NCBI GenBank assembly: GCA_946625485.1
Contig: CAMOTB010000009.1
Location: 1-39,026 of the forward strand
DNA length: 39,026 nt
Source of the DNA: an uncultured Bacteroidales bacterium
GTDB lineage: Bacteria > Bacteroidota > Bacteroidia > Bacteroidales > UBA932
Reading direction: 5' to 3'
Positions 8,420 to 16,078 of the stretch are shown here, piece by piece (position 1 is the stretch's first letter; each line of letters begins with the position of its first letter). The notes under the pieces were generated by a model. That model was not told the origin of the DNA. It did no database searches and saw only the letters and a list, made by a program, of their open reading frames with translations. The translations under genes and the position numbers were made by a program.

Positions 8420-10645
8420 TCAGCTGCGGCTTTTTTTAGCTGAAGAAGTCTTCCGGGCCGTTTTCTTCGGAGAACTGCCCGGATTTCTTTTTGCCGCGGC
8501 CCTGGGCTTCTTGGCGACCGGAGCATAGAAGGGGCGGTCGGTCATCGCTTCGAGGCGGGCCTGCTCTTCGGAGATGCCTTCATCGGGATAGTTGTCCGCG
8601 TCGGAAGCATAGCCGTCCTGTTCCGGGATTCCGGGCTCGATCAGTTCGTAATCCAGCAGCTTCTGCTCCAAATTGGTTTCCTTGACCTTGATACGGACCT
8701 TGTCGCCGAGTGTATAGATCTTGCGGGTGCGGCGGCCGACCAGGCGGTAACGCTCTTCGTCAAATTCGAAGAAGTCGGACTTGATCGTCCGGAGCGGCAC
8801 CATGCCTTCGACCTTGGTCGGCTCGATTTCGACGTACATGCCCCATTCGGTGACGCCCGAAACCGTACCGTCGAACTCCTGTCCGATCTTGTCCTGCATG
8901 AATTCGACCAGCTTGTACTTGATGCTGGCGCGTTCGGCCTCCGCGGCGATCACTTCGCGCTCGGAAGCGTGCTTGCACTGATCCTCGTAGTAGGGGAGAC
9001 TCTGGCTTTCGCCGCCTGCGAGGTAGATGGACAGCAGGCGATGGACCATCAGGTCCGGGTAGCGCCGGATCGGGGAGGTGAAATGCGTGTAGAACTTGAA
9101 TGCCAGGCCGTAGTGGCCGATGTTGTCGGTCGTGTAGGCGGCCTTCGCCATCGCACGCAGGGCGATCATCTGCATGGCCTGGTATTCGGGTTTGTCCTTG
9201 GCTGAGCCGAGCAGGGCCGTCAGGGAACGGGCTGTCTGCTCCGGACTGCCGGTCTGGCCCATTTCGTAACCGAAATTGCCGGCGAACTTGCGCAGGCCCT
9301 CGATCTTTTCCGAATTGGGTTCCGCGTGGGTACGGTAGACGAAGGTCTTGGCCTTCTTGGAGGCGACGCCGTTCATCTGGCCGGCGGTGGCGACGTATTC
9401 GGCCACGCTCCTGTTTGCGAGGAGCATGAACTCCTCGATCAGCCAGTGGGATTCGTTGGAAACCACCTCGCGCACGTCGACGGGCTTGCCCTTCTCGTCC
9501 ACGAAGACCTTCATCTCCGGACGGTCGAAACTGATGGCGCCTGCGTCGAAACGCTTCTTGCGCAGGATGGCGGCCAGTTTGTTGATTTCGATGATGGCGG
9601 TCTCCACCTCGTCGGCGGCTTCGCCGCTCTCCAGGAAGACCTGCACTTCTTCGTAGTTGAAACGCCGGTTGGAGCGGATGATGCTGCGCCCGAACCAGCG
9701 GCTCTTGATCTCCGCCTTGGGGCTGATTTCAAAGACCGCAGAGAAAGTCAGCTTGTCCTCGTCAGGTCGCAGGGAGCAGAGATTGTTGCAGAGTTTCTCC
9801 GGCAGCATCGGGACGGTGCGGTCCACCAGATAGACCGAGGTGCCGCGGTATTGGGCTTCCTTGTCCACCAGGGAACCGGGCCTGACGTACCAGGAGACGT
9901 CGGCGATGTGGACGCCGATCTCGAAGTTGCCGTTCTTCAAAGGCTTGAAGGACAGGGCGTCGTCGTAGTCCTTGGCATCGGCCGGGTCGATCGTGAAGGT
10001 CAGGGCGTCCCGGAAATCCTTGCGGCCTTTCAGGTCTTCGGCCGTGATGGCGGCGGGGATCGCTTCGGCTTCGTCATTGACGGCCTTTTCGAAACGGTAG
10101 GGGAGTCCGAATTCCGCGAGGATGGCGTGCATCTCCGTCTCGTTCTCGCCCGGCATGCCGAGCACGTCCACCAGATGGCCGTGGGGAGCAGGGTCATTGC
10201 GGTTCCAGCTGTCCACGACGGCGGCGACTTTCATGCCGCGCTGTGCGCCGAGGGCCGCACCTTCCTCCGCATCCACTTCGATGTCGTAGGGCATGGATTT
10301 GGACTGCATCAGCACCCAGGCCTGGGCTCCGACGGTGTGGTACACGCCGACGAAGGGGCGCTTCGAGCGCTCGACGATCTTGACGATTTCGCCTTCGCGG
10401 CGGCGGTCACGTCCGCCTTCCCGGGTCACGGCGACGATCACCGTATCTCCGTTAAGAGCCTGGCGGGTCTTGGAAGCCTTGACGAAAATGTCGTCTTCCA
10501 GGCCTTCGACGATGACGAAGACGAAGCCTTCGCGGGTCATCTGGACACGGCCGGTGTATTCGGGATAAGTCTTGGAGGCTTTGTGGCGGGCGCTGTGATG
10601 GGTATTGCCTTGGGCGCCACGGGCTTTGCTGCTTTTTCTGCTCAT
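8420..10645 (-). CDS. rnr: Ribonuclease R
   Basis: The protein has 741 residues and is a processive 3'-to-5' exoribonuclease of the RNase II/RNB superfamily, acting in cytoplasmic RNA decay and rRNA quality control. Cold-shock-like OB domains occupy about residues 25-200 (GFVFV..., DDIFVK). The RNB catalytic motif DPADAKDYDDA is at 220-230 with its cluster of magnesium-binding Asp residues. HYGLAFKFYTHFTSPIRRYPDLMVHR near 480-510 is the classic RNB signature. An S1 domain follows (FDGTVSGVTEWGMYVEI). The last 30 residues form a Lys/Arg/Ser-rich tail (KKPRAAAKRN...KKTARKTSSAKKSRS), likely for structured-RNA binding as in other RNase R proteins. A TACCTTTG promoter box lies about 37-44 bp upstream of the start. 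Confidence 0.97.
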   Translation of the reverse strand: MSRKSSKARGAQGNTHHSARHKASKTYPEYTGRVQMTREGFVFVIVEGLEDDIFVKASKTRQALNGDTVIVAVTREGGRDRRREGEIVKIVERSKRPFVGVYHTVGAQAWVLMQSKSMPYDIEVDAEEGAALGAQRGMKVAAVVDSWNRNDPAPHGHLVDVLGMPGENETEMHAILAEFGLPYRFEKAVNDEAEAIPAAITAEDLKGRKDFRDALTFTIDPADAKDYDDALSFKPLKNGNFEIGVHIADVSWYVRPGSLVDKEAQYRGTSVYLVDRTVPMLPEKLCNNLCSLRPDEDKLTFSAVFEISPKAEIKSRWFGRSIIRSNRRFNYEEVQVFLESGEAADEVETAIIEINKLAAILRKKRFDAGAISFDRPEMKVFVDEKGKPVDVREVVSNESHWLIEEFMLLANRSVAEYVATAGQMNGVASKKAKTFVYRTHAEPNSEKIEGLRKFAGNFGYEMGQTGSPEQTARSLTALLGSAKDKPEYQAMQMIALRAMAKAAYTTDNIGHYGLAFKFYTHFTSPIRRYPDLMVHRLLSIYLAGGESQSLPYYEDQCKHASEREVIAAEAERASIKYKLVEFMQDKIGQEFDGTVSGVTEWGMYVEIEPTKVEGMVPLRTIKSDFFEFDEERYRLVGRRTRKIYTLGDKVRIKVKETNLEQKLLDYELIEPGIPEQDGYASDADNYPDEGISEEQARLEAMTDRPFYAPVAKKPRAAAKRNPGSSPKKTARKTSSAKKSRS

Positions 10646-10681
10646 GAGCGTAAGATCGGAGTTCTAGTCTGCTCCTTCCTG

Positions 10682-10689
10682 CAAAGGTA
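10682..10689 (-). promoter_or_regulatory. Bacteroidota-type -7 promoter box for rnr
   Basis: Read on the minus strand the bases are TACCTTTG, a full match to the TAnnTTTG box recognised by the Bacteroidota primary sigma factor. It lies 36 bp upstream of the rnr ATG, leaving a leader of about 30 nt. No convincing -33 TTTG was confirmed. It sits back-to-back with the gpmI box in the divergent intergenic region. Confidence 0.65.
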
Positions 10690-10724
10690 GCAAGATGTTT
10701 GTTCAATTCCTCGCGGATTATTAC

Positions 10725-10732
10725 TAAATTTG
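10725..10732 (+). promoter_or_regulatory. Bacteroidota-type -7 promoter box for gpmI
   Basis: TAAATTTG on the plus strand matches TAnnTTTG exactly and lies 37 bp upstream of the gpmI ATG. A GTTTG element sits 24 bp further upstream (10697-10701), slightly farther than the usual -33 spacing. The leader between box and ATG is AT-rich (AAAAACTTATTTAT), typical of the weak-Shine-Dalgarno leaders in this phylum. Confidence 0.65.
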
Positions 10733-10769
10733 CAAGATTCAAATTCACGACAGATAAAAACTTATTTAT

Positions 10770-12293
10770 ATGAACAGAAAAGTACTCCTGATGATCCTCG
10801 ACGGTTGGGGCGAGGGCAGACATGATTATTCCAATGCGATTTGGACCCAGGGCACGCCCGTCATCGACGGCCTCCGCGCCAAGTATCCTTTCGGCCACCT
10901 GCAGGCCTGCGGCGAATATGTCGGCCTGCCGGACGGGCAGATGGGCAATTCGGAAGTCGGCCACATGAATCTGGGCGCCGGCCGGGTCGTGTACCAGGAC
11001 CTGGTCAAGATCAACATCGCCTGCCGCAAGCATGCGCTGCTCGAGAATGCCGAGATCAAGGCTGTCTTCGACTATGTCAAGACCTCCGGCAAGAAGCTCC
11101 ATCTGATGGGCCTCACCTCTCACGGCGGTGTCCATTCTTCCCTGGACCATGTGTACGAATTCCTGCGTGTCGCCAAGGAGCAGGGACTGGACAAGGTCTA
11201 TCTCCACGCTTTCATGGATGGCCGTGACACCGATCCGCACAGCGGCAAGGGATTTGTCGCCGAGCTGGAGGGCAAGATGGCCGAGACGACCGGGCGCGTC
11301 GCGACGGTCTGCGGCCGTTTCTATGCGATGGACCGCGACAAGCGCTGGAACCGCATCAAGGAGGCCTATGACATGCTGGTCGAGGGCAAGGGAGCCCGTT
11401 TCACCTCTGCCACCGAGGCCATCCAGGCTTCGTATGACGCCGATGTCACCGACGAATTCATCAAGCCCGTCGTGATTACGGACGCCGCCGGCGAGCCGCT
11501 GGCCAAGATCGAAGAGGGCGATGCCATCATCTTCTACAACTTCCGCAACGACCGCGCCCGCGAGCTGACGACCGTGCTGACGCAGAAGGACATGCCCGAG
11601 GAGGGAATGCATACGATCCCGCTCTACTATTGCTGCCTGACTCCGTACGACGCCTCTTTCACCGGCGTGCATATCCTCTTCGACAAGGAGCTTGTGGCCG
11701 ATACCCTCGGCGAGACGGTTTCCAAGGCTGGAAAGCGCCAGCTGCGCATCGCGGAGACGGAGAAATACGCCCATGTGACCTTCTTCTTCAACGGCGGCCG
11801 CGAGCTGCAGTTTGAGGGAGAGGACCGCATCCTGGTCAATTCGCCGAAGGTCCCGACCTACGACCTGCTGCCTCAGATGAGCGCTCCCGAAGTGGCGGAG
11901 AAGCTGATCGCTGCGATCGAGTCCGATAAGGAAGACCTGATCATCCTCAATTTCGCCAATGGCGACATGGTCGGTCATACCGGCGTATATACCGCTGTCA
12001 CCCAGACGGTCGCATGCATCGACAAGCTGGTGGGCCGCGTGGTCGATGCGGCTATCGCCCATGATTACGTGGTCCTGCTGACGGCGGACCATGGCAACGC
12101 TGATTTCGAAGTCAATCCGGACGGCACGCCCAATACGGCCCATTCGCTCAATACGGTCCAGTTCGTGGTGATCAACGCCGGTCCCGAGGTCAAGGCCGTC
12201 AAGGACGGTGCCCTGTGCAATGTCGCTCCTACGATCCTGAAGCTGATGGGCATTCCCCAGCCGGCCGCGATGACCGCCGAACCTTTGATCTGA
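10770..12293 (+). CDS. gpmI: 2,3-bisphosphoglycerate-independent phosphoglycerate mutase
   Basis: The protein has 507 residues, the usual length of the family. It interconverts 3- and 2-phosphoglycerate in glycolysis and gluconeogenesis through a phosphoserine intermediate, in the cytoplasm with two metal ions. Visible signatures are [10 protein letters not shown] at the N-terminus (metal-binding Asp), [15 protein letters not shown] with nucleophile Ser61, [11 protein letters not shown] near 150, [11 protein letters not shown] near 250, [12 protein letters not shown] near 395, and the metal site TADHGNAD near 440. It is followed after 7 bp by manA, making a likely two-gene sugar-phosphate operon driven from the box at 10725. 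Confidence 0.97.
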   Translation: MNRKVLLMILDGWGEGRHDYSNAIWTQGTPVIDGLRAKYPFGHLQACGEYVGLPDGQMGNSEVGHMNLGAGRVVYQDLVKINIACRKHALLENAEIKAVFDYVKTSGKKLHLMGLTSHGGVHSSLDHVYEFLRVAKEQGLDKVYLHAFMDGRDTDPHSGKGFVAELEGKMAETTGRVATVCGRFYAMDRDKRWNRIKEAYDMLVEGKGARFTSATEAIQASYDADVTDEFIKPVVITDAAGEPLAKIEEGDAIIFYNFRNDRARELTTVLTQKDMPEEGMHTIPLYYCCLTPYDASFTGVHILFDKELVADTLGETVSKAGKRQLRIAETEKYAHVTFFFNGGRELQFEGEDRILVNSPKVPTYDLLPQMSAPEVAEKLIAAIESDKEDLIILNFANGDMVGHTGVYTAVTQTVACIDKLVGRVVDAAIAHDYVVLLTADHGNADFEVNPDGTPNTAHSLNTVQFVVINAGPEVKAVKDGALCNVAPTILKLMGIPQPAAMTAEPLI

Positions 12294-12300
12294 TCGCAGT

Positions 12301-13413
12301 ATGTTCAAGTTCAAGCCTTATCTCAAAACGGTGGTCTGGGGCGGAGAGAAGATCGCTCCGTTCAAGGGCGTGAAGACCAATCAGGAGCACATTGGCGAAA
12401 GTTGGGAGATCTCGGCCGTCAAGGGGCACGAGTCCATTATCGACGGAGGGGACTTTGACGGCAAGACCATCACGGAGCTCTGCGCCGAGCGCAAGGAGTG
12501 GCTCCTGGGTTCGAAAGTCTATGAAAGGACGGGGACGGAATTCCCCTTGCTGATCAAATTCATCGACGCGCAGTCGGACCTGAGCATCCAGGTGCATCCG
12601 GACGACAAGCTGGCGGCCGTCCGTCACGACGGATCGAAGGGCAAGACGGAGATGTGGTATGTCGTCGGAGCTTCCGAGGGTGCGCATCTGATGTCGGGTC
12701 TGTCGAAGCGGATCACGCCGGAGGAGTATGTGTCCAAGGTGTCTGAAGGTACCATCACGGATGCGCTTTGTGACTACAAGGTCGCTCCGGGGGATGTGTT
12801 CTTCATTCCGGCCGGCCGGATCCATGCCATCGGAGCGGGTTGCTTCGTGGCGGAAATCCAGCAGACTTCCGACATTACCTATCGCATCTATGATTATGGC
12901 CGGCTGGGCCTGGACGGGAAACCCCGTGAACTTCACACGGAATTGGCGAAAGACGCCATCGATTACAGTGTGAAGCCGGATTACCGGACGGGATACCAGA
13001 AGGCGGTCAACCGGGAGAGCGTCCTGGTACGCTGCCCGTATTTCACGACTTCGCTGTACGACCTGACGGAGCCTTATGAGAAGGATCTTCACAATATTGA
13101 TTCTTTCCTGAGCGTGATCTGCGTGGAAGGGTCCGGCGTGCTGCGGGCCGTGGAGCCGGCACCGATGCGAGAGAAGAAGGTTTTCGGCTTCACCCGCCGG
13201 GCGAAGGCTTTGGAAGATCCGAAGCTCGTCGAGATGCCCGTTCGCCAAGGTGAGGCCGTCCTGGTCCCTGCCTGTGTGTCTTCGCTGCAGTTCATCCCCG
13301 ATGCGACCCCTGTCACCCCCGAAGCCACCCCTGTCATCCTGAGCGAAGCGAAGGATCTCACCCCCCAACCCTCCGCTCCGCACTTCAAGCTCCTGACGAG
13401 TTACATCGCTTGA
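12301..13413 (+). CDS. manA: Mannose-6-phosphate isomerase (class I) with a repeat-derived insertion near its C-terminus
   Basis: The protein has 370 residues and is a cupin-fold, zinc-dependent enzyme interconverting mannose-6-phosphate and fructose-6-phosphate. Evidence includes the N-terminus FKPYLKTVVWGGEKIAPFKG, the zinc motif SIQVHPDDK near 97-105, and PAGRIHAIGAGCFVAEIQQTSDITYRIYDYGR near 176-207, with catalytic and zinc residues. The C-terminal strand is interrupted: after VSSLQFIPDA come about 25 residues of low-complexity sequence (TPVTPEATPVILSEAKDL...) before the normal-looking ending HFKLLTSYIA. The inserted DNA carries a repeat motif discussed in the findings. It lies at the edge of the fold, so activity is probably kept. 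Homologues I recall from Bacteroides are near 320 residues. Confidence 0.93.
   Translation: MFKFKPYLKTVVWGGEKIAPFKGVKTNQEHIGESWEISAVKGHESIIDGGDFDGKTITELCAERKEWLLGSKVYERTGTEFPLLIKFIDAQSDLSIQVHPDDKLAAVRHDGSKGKTEMWYVVGASEGAHLMSGLSKRITPEEYVSKVSEGTITDALCDYKVAPGDVFFIPAGRIHAIGAGCFVAEIQQTSDITYRIYDYGRLGLDGKPRELHTELAKDAIDYSVKPDYRTGYQKAVNRESVLVRCPYFTTSLYDLTEPYEKDLHNIDSFLSVICVEGSGVLRAVEPAPMREKKVFGFTRRAKALEDPKLVEMPVRQGEAVLVPACVSSLQFIPDATPVTPEATPVILSEAKDLTPQPSAPHFKLLTSYIA
13303..13376 (+). repeat. In-frame repeat insertion inside the manA 3' end (VILSEAKDL-type repeat)
   Basis: A 21-bp-period direct repeat (GCGACCCCTGTCACCC, then GCCACCCCTGTCATCC at 13324) runs into GTCATCCTGAGCGAAGCG and AAGGATCT (13333-13357). 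The core has short inverted arms ATCCT/AGGAT. It keeps the manA frame open and encodes TPVTPEATPVILSEAKDLTPQPSA. From memory, the same core appears as a dispersed repeat in many unrelated bacterial genomes, where it gives spurious VILSEAKDL peptides; this was not searched here. AGCGAAGCGA (13342-13351) is exactly complementary to TCGCTTCGCT (13455-13464) in the loop of the downstream hairpin. Confidence 0.65.
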
Positions 13414-13417
13414 TATG

Positions 13418-13503
13418 GCCGGCGGGGCAAGGGTGGTCGGGCAGTAGTCCATCCTCGCTTCGCTGCGGCTGCGTTACTGCCCAACCACCCTTGCCCCGCC
13501 GGC
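13418..13503. repeat. Long inverted repeat (29-bp arms) after manA
   Basis: The arm GCCGGCGGGGCAAGGGTGGT... at 13418-13446 pairs with ...ACCACCCTTGCCCCGCCGGC at 13475-13503, with 28 of 29 positions complementary by eye, across a 28-nt loop. It begins 5 bp after the manA stop. It could stop transcription between the convergent manA and MATE genes, protect mRNA 3' ends, or be a REP-like element. No T-run follows the stem, so a canonical intrinsic terminator is not shown. The right arm is also the first part of the 82-bp tandem repeat. Confidence 0.75.
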
Positions 13504-13667
13504 TTGAAGAAGGCGTTACGGATAGCCGTTCCTCTTTTGTTTAGCTGATGCTGCGTTACTGCCCAACCGCCCTTGCCCCGTCGGCTTGAAGAAGGCGTTA
13601 CGGATAGCCGTTCCTCTTTCGTTTAGCTGATGCTGCGTTACTGCCCGACCGCCCTTGCCCCGCCGGC
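13469..13667. repeat. 82-bp tandem repeat, two full copies plus a partial third
   Basis: Copies begin at CTGCGTTACTGCCC at 13469, 13551 and 13633, an exact 82-bp step. Copies one and two differ at only a few positions (for example CCAACCACCC against CCAACCGCCC, and TTTTGTTTAG against TTTCGTTTAG). The third copy stops at CCGCCGGC, where the MATE 3' flank begins. The array fills most of the 271-bp gap between the convergent manA and MATE genes. No ORF with coding character lies in it. Confidence 0.9.
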
Positions 13668-13684
13668 AGGAGGCGGATGCAGCC

Positions 13685-15076
13685 TTATTGGAATGGTTCT
13701 TCCAGGATGGAACGGCGGTAGAAGACGGTCAGCCAGACCGTGCGGACGAGCAGATGGATGAAGTAGGCGGCCATCAGCAGGTGAAGGGCTGCTCCGCCGA
13801 GGACCACGGGATCCGGCTGTGCATCTCCCGCCGGCAGGAAAATCGCCTTGAGAACCCACCAGGTCAGATAAAAGCCGACCATGGCTCCCAGCATCGCATT
13901 CCGGACAGGCCGGGAGGAGGTAGCCCCTTCGTAGATCCCGTCCCAGGCAAAGGCGGCGCAGCCCAGCGGCGGCATCAGGATCAGCCAGGGAAGGTAGGGC
14001 CGGCAGGCGTTCACGACCGCACCGTCCGAGGTCATGATCCGCAGCATCTGCATCCCGCCGAACTGGTAGATGAAGATGAATCCCACGGCAATCGCCATGC
14101 TCCAGATGAATACGTAACGCACTGACTTGCGTGTCATCTCGCGCGATTCCATCCCGATAAACTTGCCGACCAGCGCCTGCCCCGCGTAAGCGAAGCCGTC
14201 TGTAAAGAAGGAGAAGATCATCAGAAGTTTCATCAGGATCGCTCCCACGGCCAGGGTCATGTCACCGTAATGGGCGGTGAGGGTCGTGAAACCGATATAA
14301 ATCGCCGTGAGTCCCAGGGAGCGGAAGAACAGGTCCGTATTGAGCGAGAAGAAACGCCGGATCTCCCGGCCCTGGAAGGCCGTCCGGAGGTCTTCCCCGG
14401 TGAATCCTGCAAACAGGGAGCGGTATTTGACCAGGATGGTCAGTCCGGCGAAAAGCAAGCCGGCGTACTGCCCGATCAAGGTTCCCAGTGCGACGCCTTT
14501 GAAGCCCAGGCCCGGCCAGTTTCCGACTCCCAGGGCCAGGAGGATGCTCAGCACGATGTTGGTCCCGTTGACCACCAGGTCCGTCAGCATGGAACTGACC
14601 GAGTCCTGCATGCCGATGAACCAGCCCCGCAGCGCCATCAGGGACAGGGTGGCCGGCGCGGCCCAGATCCGGATGAAAAAATACTGCAGCGCCAGGGCGC
14701 GTACCTCCTCCGAAGCGTCCACAACCAGGAAAGCCAGCTGGACGAAAGACCACTGGATGGCGAGTACCAGCAAGGCGATGGCGAGGGACAGACCCACCCC
14801 GCGTGTCAGCAGGCGGGCGCATTCCTTCGGATCCCTCTTCCCGTAAGCCTGGGCCGTCAGACCTCCCGTTCCGGCGCGCAGGAAGGAGAAATTCCAATAC
14901 AGCAGATCGAAGAGCATGGACCCGACGGAAATGCCGCCGATGAAAGCGGCAGCGCCTCCGGAACCGTGCAGATGCCCGGCAACGGCAATGTCCACCATGC
15001 CCACCAGGGGCACGGTGAGGCCGGCGAGGATACTGGGTATCGCCAGGCGGAGGATCTCCTTGTTGAGCGCGTTCAT
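13685..15076 (-). CDS. MATE family efflux transporter
   Basis: The protein has 463 residues and is a polytopic inner-membrane protein with about twelve hydrophobic segments. The N-terminus MNALNKEILRLAIPSILAGLTVPLVGMVDIAVAGHL is the typical MATE start, with a Pro-rich first helix and an acidic residue in the VDIAVAG segment. A second half-repeat begins near residue 235 (NTDLFFRSLGLTAIYIGFTTLTAHYG). MATE proteins export cationic drugs or metabolites using sodium or proton gradients; this one resembles the DinF/NorM-type branch. It starts directly after the rsgA stop (TAG then ATG with no gap), so the two are almost certainly cotranscribed. The substrate is unknown. Confidence 0.92.
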   Translation of the reverse strand: MNALNKEILRLAIPSILAGLTVPLVGMVDIAVAGHLHGSGGAAAFIGGISVGSMLFDLLYWNFSFLRAGTGGLTAQAYGKRDPKECARLLTRGVGLSLAIALLVLAIQWSFVQLAFLVVDASEEVRALALQYFFIRIWAAPATLSLMALRGWFIGMQDSVSSMLTDLVVNGTNIVLSILLALGVGNWPGLGFKGVALGTLIGQYAGLLFAGLTILVKYRSLFAGFTGEDLRTAFQGREIRRFFSLNTDLFFRSLGLTAIYIGFTTLTAHYGDMTLAVGAILMKLLMIFSFFTDGFAYAGQALVGKFIGMESREMTRKSVRYVFIWSMAIAVGFIFIYQFGGMQMLRIMTSDGAVVNACRPYLPWLILMPPLGCAAFAWDGIYEGATSSRPVRNAMLGAMVGFYLTWWVLKAIFLPAGDAQPDPVVLGGAALHLLMAAYFIHLLVRTVWLTVFYRRSILEEPFQ

Positions 15077-16024
15077 CTAGCGGAATTTGCTGTCTTCTTC
15101 CAGCATGCCGAGGTAGGAATTGTAACGCTCGGCGCTGATGGTGCCGGCATCGACGGCCGCCTTGACGGCGCAGCCGGGCTCATGGGTATGCGTGCAGGGC
15201 GTGAAGCGGCACTGGCGTGAAGCTTTCAGCATTTCGGGGAAATAGAGGGCAATCTCTTCCTTGCCCAGGTCGACGAGACCGAAGCCCCGCAGGCCGGGCG
15301 TATCGATCAGAAAGGCCTCATCCCGGGTGCGGTACATTTCGTACAGGGAGGTCGTATGCTTCCCCTGCAGATGCGCTTCGGAGATTGCACCGACCTTGGG
15401 ATCCAGCGAAGGGTCCAGGGCCCGGATGAGGCTCGACTTGCCGACGCCCGATTCGCCGGAAAGAAGGCAGACCTTGCCCCGGGTGGCTTCCCGCAGCGTT
15501 TCGATCCCTTCTCCGGTGACGGTCGAGGTCTCGATTACGCGGTAGCCGGCGCTCTCATATATGCGCCGGAAGGCGGAGACCTGCTCCGGCACTTCGCTGC
15601 GGTACAGGTCCACCTTGTTGAGCACCAGGGTGACGGGCACGCCATAGACTTCGCAGGTCACCAGCAAGCGGTCCAGGAAGGGCAGCTTGATCTCGGGGAA
15701 ATAGAGCGAGACGATCAGGAAGGCCTGGTCGAGATTGGCCGCAATGACATGGGCCTGGCGCGAGAGGTTGGTGGAGCGTCGGATGATGTAGTTCCTGCGC
15801 GGGAGCACTTCCGTGATGAGGGCGGGGTGCTCGTGGGAGGGGGTTTCCTCGAAGGAATAGCGCACGTGGTCACCGACGGCCACCGGATTGGTGGCGACAC
15901 CGCCTTTCAGGCGAATGCGTCCCCGCAGCACCGCGGGGAACGGCGCCCATTCCTGTGGCAATACGCTGAGCAGGAACTGACTGCCGGCGTTCTTGATGAC
16001 TGTTGCGGTTCCGCTTGACTCCAT
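15077..16024 (-). CDS. rsgA: Ribosome small-subunit-dependent GTPase A
   Basis: The ORF track starts at 16093, but that extension (MFFNHGTKDYFYK...) crosses the promoter box. ATG 16024 (MESSGTATVIKN) is chosen, giving 315 residues. RsgA is a circularly permuted GTPase that assists late 30S ribosome maturation. Seen in order: an N-terminal OB-fold, the G4 motif NKVD near 136-139, the G1 P-loop GESGVGKSSL near 190-199, the G3 motif DTPGLRGFG, and a C-terminal zinc knuckle CRFTPCTHTHEPGCAVKAA. The -7 box TATCTTTG ends only five bases before this ATG, so the mRNA may be leaderless or nearly so. The MATE gene follows directly. Confidence 0.96.
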   Translation of the reverse strand: MESSGTATVIKNAGSQFLLSVLPQEWAPFPAVLRGRIRLKGGVATNPVAVGDHVRYSFEETPSHEHPALITEVLPRRNYIIRRSTNLSRQAHVIAANLDQAFLIVSLYFPEIKLPFLDRLLVTCEVYGVPVTLVLNKVDLYRSEVPEQVSAFRRIYESAGYRVIETSTVTGEGIETLREATRGKVCLLSGESGVGKSSLIRALDPSLDPKVGAISEAHLQGKHTTSLYEMYRTRDEAFLIDTPGLRGFGLVDLGKEEIALYFPEMLKASRQCRFTPCTHTHEPGCAVKAAVDAGTISAERYNSYLGMLEEDSKFR

Positions 16025-16029
16025 TGTCG

Positions 16030-16037
16030 CAAAGATA
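16030..16037 (-). promoter_or_regulatory. -7 promoter box for rsgA (near-leaderless arrangement)
   Basis: Minus-strand TATCTTTG is a full TAnnTTTG match. It ends five bases before the rsgA ATG at 16024. With a typical start point about 5-8 nt after the box, the transcript would begin at or next to the start codon. Confidence 0.6.
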
Positions 16038-16050
16038 CAAGTTTTCTGCT

Positions 16051-16058
16051 TATCTTTG
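16051..16058 (+). promoter_or_regulatory. -7 promoter box for the polyprenyl synthetase gene
   Basis: Plus-strand TATCTTTG is a full TAnnTTTG match, 20 bp upstream of the ATG at 16079. It is identical to the oppositely oriented rsgA box 13 bp away, so the 54-bp intergenic region holds two divergent promoters. Confidence 0.65.
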
Positions 16059-16078
16059 TAAAAATAATCTTTCGTCCC

